Positions 36,901 through 51,900 of a stretch of DNA of 64,000 nucleotides are shown piece after piece. The DNA comes from Struthio camelus (taxonomy: Eukaryota; Chordata; Aves; Struthioniformes; Struthionidae): positions 81,263,987 through 81,327,986 of the forward strand of contig NC_090942.1 in NCBI RefSeq assembly GCF_040807025.1, in the 5' to 3' direction. Each line of letters starts with the position of its first letter. The first letter of the stretch is position 1. The position numbers were made by a program, and so were the translations under genes. The notes beneath the pieces were generated by a model. It had not been told where the DNA came from. It ran no database searches and was given only the letters and a program-made list of their open reading frames with translations.

Positions 36901-39900
36901 CAATACAATATGGGAAACTAAAAACAGTTTATCAAGTGAAATACAGAAGTCATGGTAAATTGCAGTCAAGTTACCTGGAACATACCAAAGCATTTACAAT
37001 CCAACTACAGAAGCAGTGTGATTTGAAAGGTTAAAAAGTTTTTTGTTTTTTTTTTTGGCATAAAAATCCCTGATGCCATAAACAGCTGATACTTCCAAAT
37101 ACTTTTTCTAAGACTTTTTGGTCGAATTTACAGTCAAAGAAGCTTTTTTAATTCCTAGACAACATTTCACCTGAAGGCGTAATGCTCTGAGAGCATTACC
37201 AAATACCAACTTGAAGTCAATAGATCCTGCCTAGCATTTGTTGTAACCATGATTACAAATTTCCTCAGTTCTCTTCCTTCACCCTCCTCCATTCCTCTCT
37301 CTCTTGGGCTTGCAAGATATTCTTGTGTGCTATAGATAGATACATAGATATAAACATACACACATTTGTATGTATATGTGTGTATATATGCATTACAGAC
37401 ACACATACACACACTTGTATGTATATGTGTATATATTTGTATGTATTTTTAAAGCAATTACTGTAGTTAAATTCCATATACTTGCCTACTCAGAGCAAAG
37501 ACCGGTGCATTCTCCCCGTGGAGAATTAGTATTAGGTGCGTGATGTCTGTATAAAACCACTAATTTGTTTATGGAGGAAGCCTATGTTTACAGCAAGACT
37601 ACCTGGAAGCCAATGGACTACAGGATAAAAATAACGCGTCTGCTTCCCTTGGTCATATAATTGTTCATCATTCACCTTAAAAGCAAGCTGACAGGCAGAA
37701 GAATTAATGTCTTGGGAGAATGGAAATTTTGTCCTTACCTGTAAGCTTCATCTAAGGACATATCCATTCTCTTCATGATATATGCAATAGCAATTGTGGC
37801 AGAGCGAGATATTCCAGCCAAACAGTGCACTAACACACGTCCATTGGATGCTTTTGCTTTTTCTGCATAGCAAAGAAGTTGGCAAGTGTCAGTCTCAGCA
37901 GCATTATAGCATGATAAAGAATTTGCAAAGAAAATACTGTTTTTAAAGTTGTTAAAACTTCCACATTAACTGCTAATTACAGATCTCATGGAAGCTTTAA
38001 ACAAAATACACTTATTTTCTCTTTCACTGCACTTAATAAAGAAGCATGTGACTACCCATAGGAAACATTGCAGTTGCAGCATACTGCACCTACTTTGACA
38101 TGCATGTAAGCAACCATATACAGAAGTCTGGGAAAGGTGATTGCTCCATCAGGAATACTTGCTTTAACTTGCAGATAAAGCAAGAAACAACTTAGCCAGT
38201 TCATCTGTTTGGTCACTCACTGCTCAAAGCTAAGGACAGAATTTGTGTATGTATAGTTTTCTAATGCAATCTATGCAGGAGTGTCAGTCAGCTCCCCAGG
38301 CTGCCAGAAAGTGCAGTTGGGGCTCTTGAAAAGTGTCTTTGTTCCATAAGTGCTGGATCACACAGCGACAGAATCCTCCTGTTATTTTGCTTCTTATAAA
38401 GTGATGCTGATCATATACTTAGACCCTTATGGTATTTTCATACCACCTAAAAAAGCATTCAGGGCTCCTCCAGCCAAAACAGAAAACAAACACATAAAAG
38501 AGAAGTTAGAAACTGTTAGAGACTCTAATTTTTCTTCTTACCTATAAAATCCACTGATTTATCCAACCAAGGCAAAATTTTCTCACAAAAGCTGTCATTC
38601 ACAGGCACTCTCAGGAAATGGGACTCAGGAATAAAATCAGGCTTTGGACAAGTATTGCTAGCGTTTAGTACATAGCCAATATCATTCTGCTGCATCAGCT
38701 CCTATGGAGGAGATAAAGGTTAAGACTACAGAAGTCAAATGACACCTTAGCACAAGAAACTATGAACTAAACTAGAATTCGTATTTCCATTGCTCTAGCT
38801 GTTTTAAAGGCATTCTTTTTTTAAAAAGATAACTCCTAAGCTTTTGATTCTTCAACCAATGAGATAGCCAATGGGTCCAAATAACATATAGACTGCAGAG
38901 TGTAGAAAAAAGCTAACAAGAGAAGTAATGGTAGATTACCTTCTGGTACTATGAATCATTGTGTCCAAGAGAGAGTCCCCCCTCCCCCCTCCCCCCCCCC
39001 CGATTTAAATCCTTACCCAGCAAAGTGACAACATACCCAAGCACCTCCCATAGGTAGCTTGCTGACCTGAATAACATGTGTTTTCTGGATCTCATGCTTA
39101 AGGTTCAGGTTACCCCATCCCAGGTATGAGTGAAAAATATGAAATGAAACTGATTCTCCTGCACTGCCAATGCAACAAGAAAAAACATCTAGTGCAGGTG
39201 TACGAAGTTAGTTAAAATAAACAAAATAAGTGGTGCAGTCAGAATTCTCTCCAGCTCTTTCTTTTGAGTATATGAGTCCATGCCTGGGCCAGGGAGAAGA
39301 CTCCTGTTCCCATCACACAGTCACCTCCTAAGGTATCTGGAGCTTCCTTGTTTCTAGGACAATGTGAAAAGCTCACTCAAAATATTGAGAGAAACAGCTG
39401 ATGAGGGCTGAAGACCTTAAATTTGTTTCATATATTTATTTTTATATATATATTTTTTTTAATACAGAGCACTGAGTAATGACTGCAGTTTTACCAAAAT
39501 TCTGCTTTCTGATTCAAGATCTAGTTGTCTAGATTTTAGTTTTCAGTCTTTAATTCTCCTGCATCTCAGATGTTGTCACGGGAACAAGCAAAGAGACTGA
39601 GCTATGCAAGTCAACTGGGCCTTTCAAATACTCAAGGCATTAAAATATTTTTCATGATTAAAGTGCTGTAAGGAAGTAGGGGAGTATTTGGGACTATCCA
39701 GGGAGGGACATGTATTGGGAACGGGGTTCTTGGCACATGAGACTAGCTATTGCTAGACACCCATGGTATCCGACTAGTGCAAAGGAAATCACCAGTCCCC
39801 AACATCCAGCCTCCCTGTCCCGGCCTACACAGCTTTTTCGGTTCTAGGATTCAAACTGTTCAACGTTAACTTCTGTAAAATAAATACTTACTTTAGATCA

Positions 39901-42900
39901 GTAAGCTGAAAAAACACTCCCTCCCAAACCAGCTCACCTATTGTCACCCCTTATGGTCTTAAAGGTAAGCGAAGAACAACTTAAATAGCAGGTACGTGCA
40001 GAATCATGAACAATATTAGGTATAAAAGCCGCACTAACTCCATTATTCGCTATGAGAGAGGCAACGCAGGTATGGCTAACGAATGGAGCTCCACGACGCA
40101 TGTTTGTTCAGGCTATAGCATGCATTAGCTAAGAATTTACAAGAATAGAAAAGCCTTTTTTTTTTTCTGAGCATAAGTGCTGGTGGGCTGCATAGTCCAG
40201 CCATCACAGTTCCACAGTTATGTAAGATTTTTGATGTGGAACTGATTGTCCAAATGGGAATTGGAAGGTTGCAGACGCCAAGTCTGAAATCTCTGAGCCA
40301 AAAAAACACCCAAAAATGTGTTAGTGCTTGTCTTTGAGACTGAGGCTAAAGAAAGAAGTTATGATTCCTTCTCTTCTAAGGCATCAATCATTCCCTGTGC
40401 AGCACACTAATATAATAACCATAACAGTGACTTCATTGTAAAGCACCCAAGAGGAAGAAGTGAATTATGATGGAAGGAAGATCCAGAAATCCTAATACTA
40501 ACAACTTTGTGAAAAGAAGGTAAATGCTCTTTTGTCAGCTTATTTACATTTTATGACTTGTTTAATCTTAAAATTAATGACACCCTAAAACATTATTTTT
40601 TTCCAGGAAATAAAATCCAGGTCTGGAAAAAAAAAAAAAAAAAGAGTAGTTAAGTAGCAAAGCAGAAAGTTTTACAGTTCAAATGCTGGTGCAAAATGTG
40701 AGAAACAAGTAGGAGAGTCACTCAGGCCCATAACGACCACACTGAGATTTTTTTGTTATGCTGTCTTTCAGAAAGGACACTGTCACTCCCATATAGGTTA
40801 GAATTTAGTTTATCTTCCTTTCACAGATCTGAAGATCACAGATCTTCTGTCAAAATAAGCACCCTCTTACAATGGTATTTTTATTGGTAACCAGCACAAT
40901 ATTACGTTAAGACCCCAAAAGTGCAACCAACTCTTCTGTTAGCCAAACAGAGTAAAATAAAACTGGTAATGGTGCAAAAGGTCCATATTCTGCAAATACA
41001 TGCCTTCAGGTAAAGCAGCATTACTGATCACCAGATTATTAAAGAACACATGGAAAACAAAACAGGACAGAACTTTCCTGAGGCTTTTAGTATCTAAACA
41101 CTGAAAAAAATATTATAAACATTTCAAGTTCAAGTACTTAAAGAAATGTATAAAGCAAAAATATAAAGCATCTCTTAAGACTTTTTTGAAGTAATCACAG
41201 TTTTGCTAGAGAAATCGAACTGAACATTCATGTTTGCATGTGTTTCATAAATTAGATGTTATCAGCAAAGGTATAAATGGCAAATAGCATTAATATTCTT
41301 GAAAGGTCATGAATACAGACCTTTCTGCAACAAGACAAATATTTTATTTCCCCTCACTGCTCATGCACTCGGAGATGAGTCGATAGAGATCCTGAAAGAT
41401 TAGCTCATCTTCATAAACCATGCTGAAAATCCACATCTTTGAATAGCTGGGTTGAACTGTATTACAGATGAATACTTCTTTTCGCAGGATATTTTTGAGA
41501 CGTTTAACTTTTAGATAAATCAATAGGAAAAATAAGGGAAACCCATAGAAAGCATGTGAGGGCAAAACATAAGGTCAACATACATAACTACCTTTTATAG
41601 TTTGCAGTATCTTTTATGAAAAATTCCAGTAAGTTATTAAAAAAAATCCAAACTTGAACAAAAAGCACATTCTAATCTTAACAGAAGTCATCTCCAGTAA
41701 TGGACAAAGCAGCAAGGCCATTAAACCAGAGCACACAAACTTAACCACTTACCGTCTTCTTGACCGCTGTAACAGACAGAGCCCCTGCTACTTCTCACAC
41801 ATTTTTGTTTCTCACCCTCTTGAATATTCTGCACTTCTCAACTTTTTTATTACTATGTACTGGTACTCAAAGTAGCGAGGGACATCCTCCTTGCTTTCCC
41901 TAATACCCTCACATAGGATCAAGGCTTCCCAAGAAGCACAGTGTGCGTAAGGGAGAGCAATAGAAATAGCGAGTTGTCTGGTAGTCTCTCTGCCCTCAGA
42001 ATTTTTGGCTTTCTGACCTCTAGTTATAGCTAACTCTGAGATGAATCAAGAAACTGTTTAATACCAGGAAATTGGGAGTTGCCAAAACATCAAGTGGTTT
42101 CTAAGAGGCAGAAATCTTCATATGTTTCCACAGCTTCTTTAAAGCTAATAAAGGTACCAATACTTACAATGGAAGCCATTTCAGACTTTCCATAGGCAAT
42201 CAGCAAAACTGAAGGGATCACAAAGTTACTGAGACATGAAGGTCTATCTCGGGGCAGTGAACAAGTAACAGAATAGGGAATTGTCTGCTATTGGGTCACA
42301 GTAAGAAGAAAAAGGTATGAGTGACAAGTAGATCTGAAATCATAAAACGGATATTTGTCTTAAAATGGTTAAGAAACCAATTAGAGTCCTTTACTAATCT
42401 ACAGCAGAATTTCCAAAGTTTGACTGTAGAGGATAACACCAGGAGATAAGAATTGATTAAATTTTCTGTGGATTGTATTCTATTGGTTTTGTGGTTCTCC
42501 AAAGGAAAATAGGGGAGACAGTAATCCTTCACTGTAACTCCTCAGAATACATGAGGAAGTACAGAACCTGAGACTCCTACATTAATTCTGAATTATCTGC
42601 ATCTGCAGGGCTTCCTGCTCTGTGACAGAAACATGCTGAAATGATATCAAGATTATAAACTAGTAGGCCAGAGAGACATCACCAGTTAGAAACTCTTCCT
42701 GTAGACACTCAGGGCTTACCCAGTAGCAGTTGTGGTTATAGACTCCTCCAGCTCTATAATGAAATTCCTCACCACAGCTACCACTTGGATTCTCCTCCTT
42801 ACTGTGCTTGTGCATAACATCCATTCATAGGCATCAATTTACTGCAAGTAAGGTGAATAGCCTCTTTCATCCCTTTGGGACTATTCACTATTTAGGAGCC

Positions 42901-45900
42901 ACAACAGATAGACAGCACCAGTGTGGAGCTCCAGCCGCATCCCAAATGAAGTGATATTGCCCTGGCTCTGGAAGAGAGTAAGGGATCCCCCTGCCTCTTG
43001 TGACTGAGGATAGCACTTACCATTCACATATTAAAACAAACAGCATAAAAGCATCTTTCTGATATTCTACCATTTACCACAAGGATTTTTTACTTATTTC
43101 CTGGGTTTTTTTCTCTTGGAACCATAAAGTGCTTTTGTGGTAAGAATAAGCCATTCTGATATCCATTATAAATGAATCAAGCCTAAGTTTCTGACTTGTT
43201 CACTGGCAACAAAGATGCAGAAGATTTTAAAGGATGTAATAAATAAATACAAGGACTACTGACTATCCTCCATATTAACACCATCTAGCAGATTGCTTGT
43301 GTATCAAAGATGCTGTTAAAACAATAGTGAGAAATCCAGAAATAGCTTATTAAGGACCAGGCTGGAATGGAATGAAAAAGTAGAAGAAACGTATGAAAAA
43401 ATATTATGCTAAAGAATATGAATTTGATGCAACTGCAGGTCTGTTAACACAGGAACTTATCTTAAGCTTTATATGTGGATTAAAAACACACACACTTCTT
43501 TCACAATTAAGGCAACATTTTAGGGAGAAGAATTCTGTGCCCCCTCACACCCTGCCGCAATCTATATATTTAAATACCAGCATATGAAAGCTGTTGGAAA
43601 CTCAACTAATAAATGCCACTCCCAAATAATAATAGGAGGCAAGAGGGCACATGCAGTAGAAGTGACAAAAAAAAAAAAATCCTTTGAGAAGTGACCCAAG
43701 ATGCAGATTCTAAGCAATATAAGACTTGGTGTCCTCATGGAAGTAAACACCTGTGGAAGCACATAAGAATACAGCAATTTGACATGGACTCTTAGATATC
43801 TGAGAGTCCAGCATCCTGCAAGTGCTACACTTGAAGGCTTTGCTCGCTATTTTATGTATACCACAAATGTCCAGGGCTAGTCTTTAGGAACAGAAATTAT
43901 TAAATGCACACGTATTCAGAAACGGCAAATGTTTTGAGTACAGTGCTACCAAAAAGGCTCATTTTAAAGGACCCAACTGATTGCCCATATCTGAACATTT
44001 TATTAGCTAAACAAATATTTGTTGCAGTAGTCCTCCATCACAGAATAGATGGTATTTAGGGACAACCTTTCTTTCTCCCACAGTAACCTAATAGTTACAT
44101 AGTTGTGTTAACTTCTAACACTTGCCAAAACAAACCAGTTGGAAGTATATTCAAGTAAACCTGACCTGCTGTAATGGCAGATTTAATAGTCTGTCTTGAT
44201 TTGTAGGTTACTGAGGAAGGTGTCATATCATCTTCTCCAAGACCAAGGTGAGAGGAGACCAAGTTTCAGATTACATGACAGGTAGATTAATTATACGGAC
44301 TGTATATCATTAGTTCTCACATAGCTGACTGAGCATAAACCATGAAAAGCTGTCATCCAGAATCTATTTCAGATGTTTTACAGCTGTAATGACGCAATAT
44401 GATAGATGCCCTGAGATAAAGACACATAGAGATTATGTGCTCATCCATGTAAACAACATAATGTCCAGAACACTCACCTTGTTAAGGACATCTCGCTGAC
44501 ACCCAAGATAGAGATGAGGCAGAATTCGGGTTGGCCCAATGTTGGAGACAGGTAGGCAGGGCTGAGAAATGCAAGTAGGGACGAGTGTGGATTTTCCTTC
44601 ACAGAGACCAGGGAAAGAACTGGAGAATTCAGCAAAACCACCTGTGAAACACACGGTCTGAATTTTATTTACATGCAGTGTTGAAGGCATCAGTGCCTAC
44701 ACCAGTTCTCAAAAGAAAGCATTCATTGCATGGGATGGCAAGACAGACAGTTATTGAGGTGCAACAGGAAAGCCTTAACAGAGGAGCTCACACAACTGCA
44801 TGTGTGCCTCTTCCAGAGGTGCCATGGCTGTGCAGAACGAACCATTCATCACACAAGTTATGGCCTGGTTTTGTATTGTCATTCTACCTGAGACATCTAT
44901 TTCTCTGTCTCTCTCTGACTCTCTCCATTCCTCAATATTTTTGATGCTTATTCCCATTCATAATGATCATATGTGGAAGGGAGACTAAAAAAAAAAAGAA
45001 AAAAACCCAACAACCTATACCACCACCACCACACACCTTCTGCTCTCCCCCACAACAAGCTTTTTTAAACACCTCCTGCCTTCTATATTGGATCTGTAAT
45101 TGTCCACTGTGGTTGCTACTGCATTTTAAAAAAAAAAAAAAAAAGTCATGATTACTGAATTTGTTAAAAGCAACAATATATGTGGTTATTGTGATTAATG
45201 TTTGCTTTCAAATCCCACATTATTATTTTCTATGCTGCTTAATAACTTATGTTTTTCATAAAATACAGTCCAAGAGGTTTCACATTTCAAAACCACACCA
45301 AGCTGAGGCTTCTCCATCTCAACTGGGGAAGGTGGGGCGAGGGGGGAGTACGGAGGAAGCTAGGAAGGGGAAGAGCTGAAGCCCAGCCACTGGGACTCCC
45401 CAGGCAAATTACCACAATTCTCTTTACTCCACTTACTGCTAGCTGCTTCTCCATTCACATTAATTAAAGTATTGGGCCCTATCTAAATTACGGCTCCATG
45501 ACATTTGCATTATTATTTCCCAACACTGCATTAACCTAGTCAGAAAAACTTGGGTAGAATGACTGATAACATATTTAAATTCACCCGGAATTGACTCCGC
45601 ATCATACCTAAAATCCCAGCGGCCATCATAAATATACTCTTAGGCTGTTTCACCATCAGCCTGGCACTGCTGATTTGAAACATGAAGGAAATAAAAAGTG
45701 AGGTTGAGACTGCTCTAGAAATGAATACATAAAACCACATCTCAAGCTCTGTTTCCTTCTCCTGGGTGGCTATGTCCCTGCTTCCCTCCCATCACAAAAA
45801 CTGTGTAATAAATCAGTGGTCCAACAGACCTTACCTACAGGTAAAAAAAGAAAAAAAAAATCAAAGACATCCCTGGCAACCAACTTACACTTAGGCTAAA

Positions 45901-48900
45901 CAAGTTCTAACAAAAGCTAGCTAGGTTTTTTACAAACCTAGTTAAAACCCAAGTTCAGTTCATTCTCATACTTCCTAATCTTTGCAAACTACTCTAAAGA
46001 AGAACTATAGCCAGTTGCTTCACTCAGTATGTTATGGTGGGGGGGGTTGTTGTTTTGTTTTGTTTTTGACTATTTGCACATGTTATAGCCAATCAGTAAG
46101 GTTCAAAGGTGCAAATGGAAGTCAAAGTCCCTGTTTTTTTCCCTCACTTAAAATTCCATTCCTCTGTGTGCTTTTAAAGTGAAGGAAGAGTAATTATAAC
46201 TTGTTCAGAACAAGATACCTTTTTATCATCAAGGAAGTCAAGTATTAATCTATTAAATCTGCCAAATACTATGTTTACTGTTATTAGACTTTGAAGACAT
46301 GAATTAAAATTATTCAGCAATAACATAATGTACTGTTTTGTCAAGGCTTGCACTGCCATTGCCTGAATTATGGCTATTCCTCAGGTTTGAAATTCTGCAT
46401 CTTTGGTAAATTCAGGGGAAAAAAAGAAATCCTTTTACCTCTTTTAGATATTTTGCTTCCTTCTCAAAAAAAAAAAAAAAAGCCAGCGTGTTTATTAACA
46501 GCCCACTTTATCTGATACACAAAAAAGCCAGTGAGCAGTTTTCAGAACAAAAGCATCAGGAACAGCAATTCCTGTTAGTCTCCTTTTTGAAAAAGTCACT
46601 TCTCTATTTCATTAGCTAAGTGATTTTAGACCAGTGATAATACTCATCTTTTGAATCATCACAAGACAAAAATAGTTTTAGTTTACTGTAAGAGGTTTTC
46701 TATTTTAAATCTGGCTTAATGTCGTAACTATATAGATTCCTTTTTACTCTACAATCTGCTAGGAAAGAAGAAAGAAAACGTTATGGTGCAATTCTTTGGG
46801 GAATCTGTGTTCGGTTTATGAATTCTGGGTAGTTGTACTATGGCATGCTTTGAGTCTTTTAAACTCTATACAAGTAAACCACCAGGAACAGATCTGGTGC
46901 AAGCAGCAGGCATGGCTGAGTGGGTAAAATCTACCCACGTCACATGAAGAGAGAGTTGAAAAATGGAAAGCCTGTTTAAAAAACACCCACAAAACACACA
47001 CCAAACACCCCCACACTGCAAACCACTTATACTTTTAGAAAACTTCTTAGAACGGAAGAGGCTTAGGAAGGATAGAAACAGACAGGGAGGCATTTATAGC
47101 AGAGGGGTAAGAGTCAAAAAGGAGGAGGAGCAAAATATGTACAGAAATTCTTATTTTTGTCTTGCTCAGTATGTTCCTGTGCTGCCTAAACAAAAAATGC
47201 AGTTTGGTTTCAGAAGCGTGGTAAGGTCTGTGCGCTGGCGGGAGTGCACAGCAAACACCTTGGTACACAGGCGGTCACCTAGAATATCCCCAGGACCTCA
47301 TGAAAAGCACCGCCTAGAGAGTCCAAAGGACAATCAATACTGCTTTTAAGGAGCTGAACTGCAAGCCGTTTTCCTGTGCCACATAATGGAGAGCTCACAC
47401 CCATGTAGTTTCAGAAAGCAAAGGAAAGAGGCAGTTCTGGACCCAGTTAGATAAACAAAAGCCCAAGAGCACAGGCCCAGCGCAAGCCCAAACACAGCAA
47501 CCTGAGTCTGGTTTCAAAAGCAACTAAATGAACACAACTCCTCACTACCTTCCTGTGTTTCTCCTTCTACTCCAGTTCCTGGCTGCGTCATCTATGAACG
47601 TTAATTCTGTGAGCTGATATTACATACGCTAATCTGATTTAAAAGGGGAAAAAAAAAAATCCTTCCTTCTCTCCATCACTAGTAAATGAATTTATTTTTG
47701 CCAAAGTGGTTTCTGCCTGGTTAGTGAGTTAAACGGACTCAGGGAAGTTTCTCAATCCAATCCAAGGCAACCAGGAGGAATTCACAGCTGGGAAACAGGG
47801 GTAAAGAAATATGAGTGTGTTTTGGGGGGCTGTGGAAAGGGTGTCAATGCTAAGCTAAATCACTGCTTACCACAGAGCCTGAGTCCTAAAAGGAAAGAAA
47901 TACACCAGCGATGCAGTACAGGTTTGGCTCTGACACCTTCAAGCGTTCCTATAAGCTGCATTTCCTTCTCCTTGGTTTACAGTATCTGTTCAGGAGCACA
48001 GAGGCTGCTGTTCACTGTACTAATCACATGACAGAGTTTTCAAATCAATTCTCCCAAGCACTTTCTCAGGTCTCCAAGGTACAGCATAATGTTGTTACAG
48101 GAAGCAATCACTACATGCCAGGTCCAGGACTCTTAGATAGATTTAATGTAAGATACGGCACCAGAGTCCAGAAGTTCCTTGAGAGGTTGGGGGAAGTAGT
48201 AAGAGAGAGCCCAATATCACTGTTTGGTTTCAGTTGCTTATTCTTTATTTCTTGGGAAGCTTTTCTGTTTTCTGAAGCCTTTGACACAAGTGAGTGACTC
48301 AAGCTCCTTACAGGAGAGCAGCACAAGCAAAGATCTTACTTATGCACTTTCACTGTAAAAGACTACGCAGGCAAAGTTTAGGGGGAGGGGAAAGAATTTT
48401 CCTCACTACCTACAGATTGGTCTCACTTCTCCATGAATGCTGCAGCAAAAAGTTCAGCAAAAAGCTAATAGGCTGAAAACTGAGATTTGGGGAGGTGGAA
48501 CACATATCCCATCATCCTAAGTGCAAGGAGTATTCTTATTTTCTAGGGCTTTGTCAAGGCAAGCTTTAAGTGATTCAAGCTTAGATGCTTCAACACTTCC
48601 TTTGGGATGTTCAGCCTTACAAAGTTATCTCTCTTTTATTTATATAAACAATATATCAATAAATGATGGCACTTGAAGATGTGTAGAAAAAAATGATATA
48701 CTTATTTCATGCATTTTTGTTACAGGTTCTGATCCCCAGCAGTCACAAAAACATATGGTCTATTCGAGGAACCTCTTAGGAGAAAGGTTCTTTAACTACT
48801 CAAGACTACCTGTACTCTCCTGCTGTAAGGAAGCAGACAGTGCTCAAAACCAGACTAAGTATTTGGAAAAGGAATTTGGTGTATAGATGGGAACACAGCA

Positions 48901-51900
48901 CAGAAAACTGACTGTTAGAACAGGGGACTGGTTTAGATTCAGATTTCATAATCCGGAGATCACCTTTGTGCTAAAACAAATTTCATCTTTAAATCTCCTT
49001 AACTACCTCAGCTGGAGTATGGCTGTTTTAGTAAGAGAAAATGTGCTTTTCTTCTGGAGCGAGTTCATAAACACCACCCTTTCTCTACTACTCCTCCAGC
49101 CTCTGCAAATGGTAAATCAATCAACAAGAGCATGTTAAAACTGTGGCACACACATCTACAGGTCATTAACAGAGCTAGGGGTTTATTAAAGCCTCACTGA
49201 AGTCTTTGATAAGCTTCAAACTGGGCCCAGGACCTAATCTTCTAGGCAAAAATCTAGTAAGCCTCCCTCACCTTGCAGCCAAGGGTGTCTCAACCAGAGG
49301 GGTATCCCCTCCCTGCTCAAAATATCTGGCAGGCTATTCTTTGTAGCCTTAGCAATCAGCACAACTGCCAAACGTGCTATAGACTAGAAATAGATGGCTG
49401 ACAAAGAACTCTGAAATAGCCTCTCCTGAATAGCTTATGGAATCATATAGGTTGTCCCTATTCTTCATTGCGAAGCTAGACTGAAATAGCCGCCTTGACG
49501 TTCAACAGGACGAGAGTCAATGACAGAGGAAAGAGGAAACTGAAAAACATTGTTATCCATCTACAAAATTTTACTTGTGCTTAAGACTATTCCCCTTGCC
49601 CCAAAGGAGGTTTTCACCCTTTACTTTTTCAGTTAACCCACCTAATACCAATGAATTAAATGGAAGACTCTTCCATCCTACTACTGCAATAATTCCATTA
49701 TGTCTAAAAAACCCTGATGATCAAGCAGCTGCACAAGGCATACAAAGTAACTTAATCTACAACAAAATTTCTGTCTTATTGTCATGGAATATATAGACAG
49801 AGGTAGAAGCACCTCACTCTTCACTTTTAAGCATACATTTGCTCCCATCATAACCGTGCATATACAAGACACTGCATCCCTTGACTGATAGCAAGTAGCT
49901 AACACTACAAGTAAGCTTGACTTACTTGCATAATAGGTCCTACCCAAGTGTGAGGGAAAAGTCTTTGGGGATGATGACTACCATCGTTATGGGAGCAAAT
50001 TAAAGTAACTGAGATGGAAGGGATTTCAGACTTTATCATGTATTTTCCAAGCTGAAAGCAGAAGATATAAAAATAGCAGTGGTAAATTAATTGAGATGTT
50101 CAGCTGGGTGTCCTGGGTGTTTCTGAAACAAAATCCACTAATTCAGCTTTGCTCTAATTTTAGATGGTCTATCAAAAGATTGCAGACACAAGCAAGAGCT
50201 GAGCTACCTTGAGGCAGTTAAGTAGCTTGTTAGAATGAACAGACCAGTAAAATGATTTTAGTTTTAACCAAGTGACATGCAGCCCTTGGTTGCAGCATGT
50301 TTAACAAACGGCAGTACCGTACCACGTTCTAGTGCTGACTTGTTCTGCTCGCTTTGTGTGGCTACGATTCACGCAGTTTCTATGAAACCATGTTAAGGAG
50401 CCAAAAGTTGTCAAGAGGTTTTGCAGCCTAAATGCTTGTGTATGGCAGAAAACCCAGCACCTCCTAGATCTTTACACTAAAGCCTGCACTTCTGGCTTAC
50501 AAGCCTCCACATCCATTAACAGAAATTTGGCAAGATCCAGTATCCTACTCAATTACCCTGTTGCTATGGCTCTGCAAAGTAGTGACCACACACTTCCCTT
50601 TGATCAAAACAATACAGTTTCATAACGCAGTGTACATGTGTTATGATTATCATCATAAAGGTATGATCATTAAAGGAATCTTGATACCAGAGAAGTTTCA
50701 ACTCCCTTCTCAGCCAACTCAGGAAACAAAATAGGGCCAAATACAGAAGGCATAAAAGAGTTTCAACAAACTTCTAGACTAGAAGTTATTTTTTTCTTAT
50801 AGATTCACTGCCTAATTCCTGTGAAAATAAATCTCCCAACTAACTTCGTCAGCAGCAGGAAGAGAAGAGGGAGAGAAGCTGCAATAAGGTGGCAACAAAG
50901 GATAACCAGAGAAATTTTGTTGATTTGGGAACAGCTACATTTTCTTACAGGAACAGAATCCATCCAGATCTTCATGACTATTTAGTTTAACTACCATCAG
51001 AGGCAAATTCTAAATTAATAAAGAGAAATAATATTGAGAACCACAAACGTTTACATCATCTCATCTGGTTTATTTTATATGGAAACTGGCTAGGAGCATT
51101 CCATAATGCTGTCAGCTACCACACTGCAGTTGCAGGGGCAGTAGCTCTGCAAAACGCTGTAGAGGTTTTGCAAATAAAAGGCTGGTTAAGCCCTAGGTCC
51201 TTGATCTGGACACTTAATACAGAATTGCAAAGTGCAGATAACATTCTACTGGTTGTGTCCAACACTCAGTGAAACCATTCAAGACAAATGACGCTAATAG
51301 GACATAAAACTGAAGAAAAAAAAATACAGATGTTTCCTATGGTCATTCCATGTTATGCTGGTTTCTTTTTCCCCTCCCCTGTCTTTGCTCCTTATATTCC
51401 TTAAAATGGTTCAAGTCATGCCAATAGATGTAACCAATGAAAATGAAACAGGACAATGTCATAAAATATTCAACAACAGATTCTGAATTAAAAAGTAAAA
51501 GCATTTTTCTATTCTTAGAGAAATCCAAATACTTGTGAGATAGATCTAAAGTGGAGAAGAGTAAAAAAAAGTTAAGCAGAAACTCCAATTTACTAAAATA
51601 CAGGTTTCACAATTCAAGTGTTGATCTGCATTCACACATATCAATGCACTGCCTTTCTTCACATGAGCACAAGTCTCATCTTCAGCTTTTGGGTCTTACA
51701 GCTGGTCCAGTGAAGTGTCATCTGTTACTGAGCAGTAGATCGCTGCAGCTACCCTGCAGGTTCTCCCACCCAACCTGCACCAGCCCAGGACCCCTTTAGT
51801 TGCCTGCTCTCCACTTCCCCAAATACCCTTCTCTTCTGCAAGGTGCTGGCTAGAGAGCAGATTGGTGTCATGTTTTCTTACTCTCTTTCAGAGATCTCCT

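Larger units (their letters stand above)
33922..37738 (-). other. DUSP16: DUSP16 intron before the last exon
   Basis: A 3.8-kb intron with donor CAG|GTAAGG at 37738 and acceptor CTAG at 33923-33922. It holds an A18 at 34657-34674, an (AAAC)n patch near 34531-34555 and the AT/GT-rich microsatellite at 37331-37447. No gene or mobile element is recognised. Confidence 0.9.

Noticed and set aside
46905..46935. tRNA-like words (GGCTGAGTGGGTAAAA)
   Set aside because: Only a D-arm-like stretch is seen. No T-arm consensus, anticodon stem or matching acceptor stem follows.
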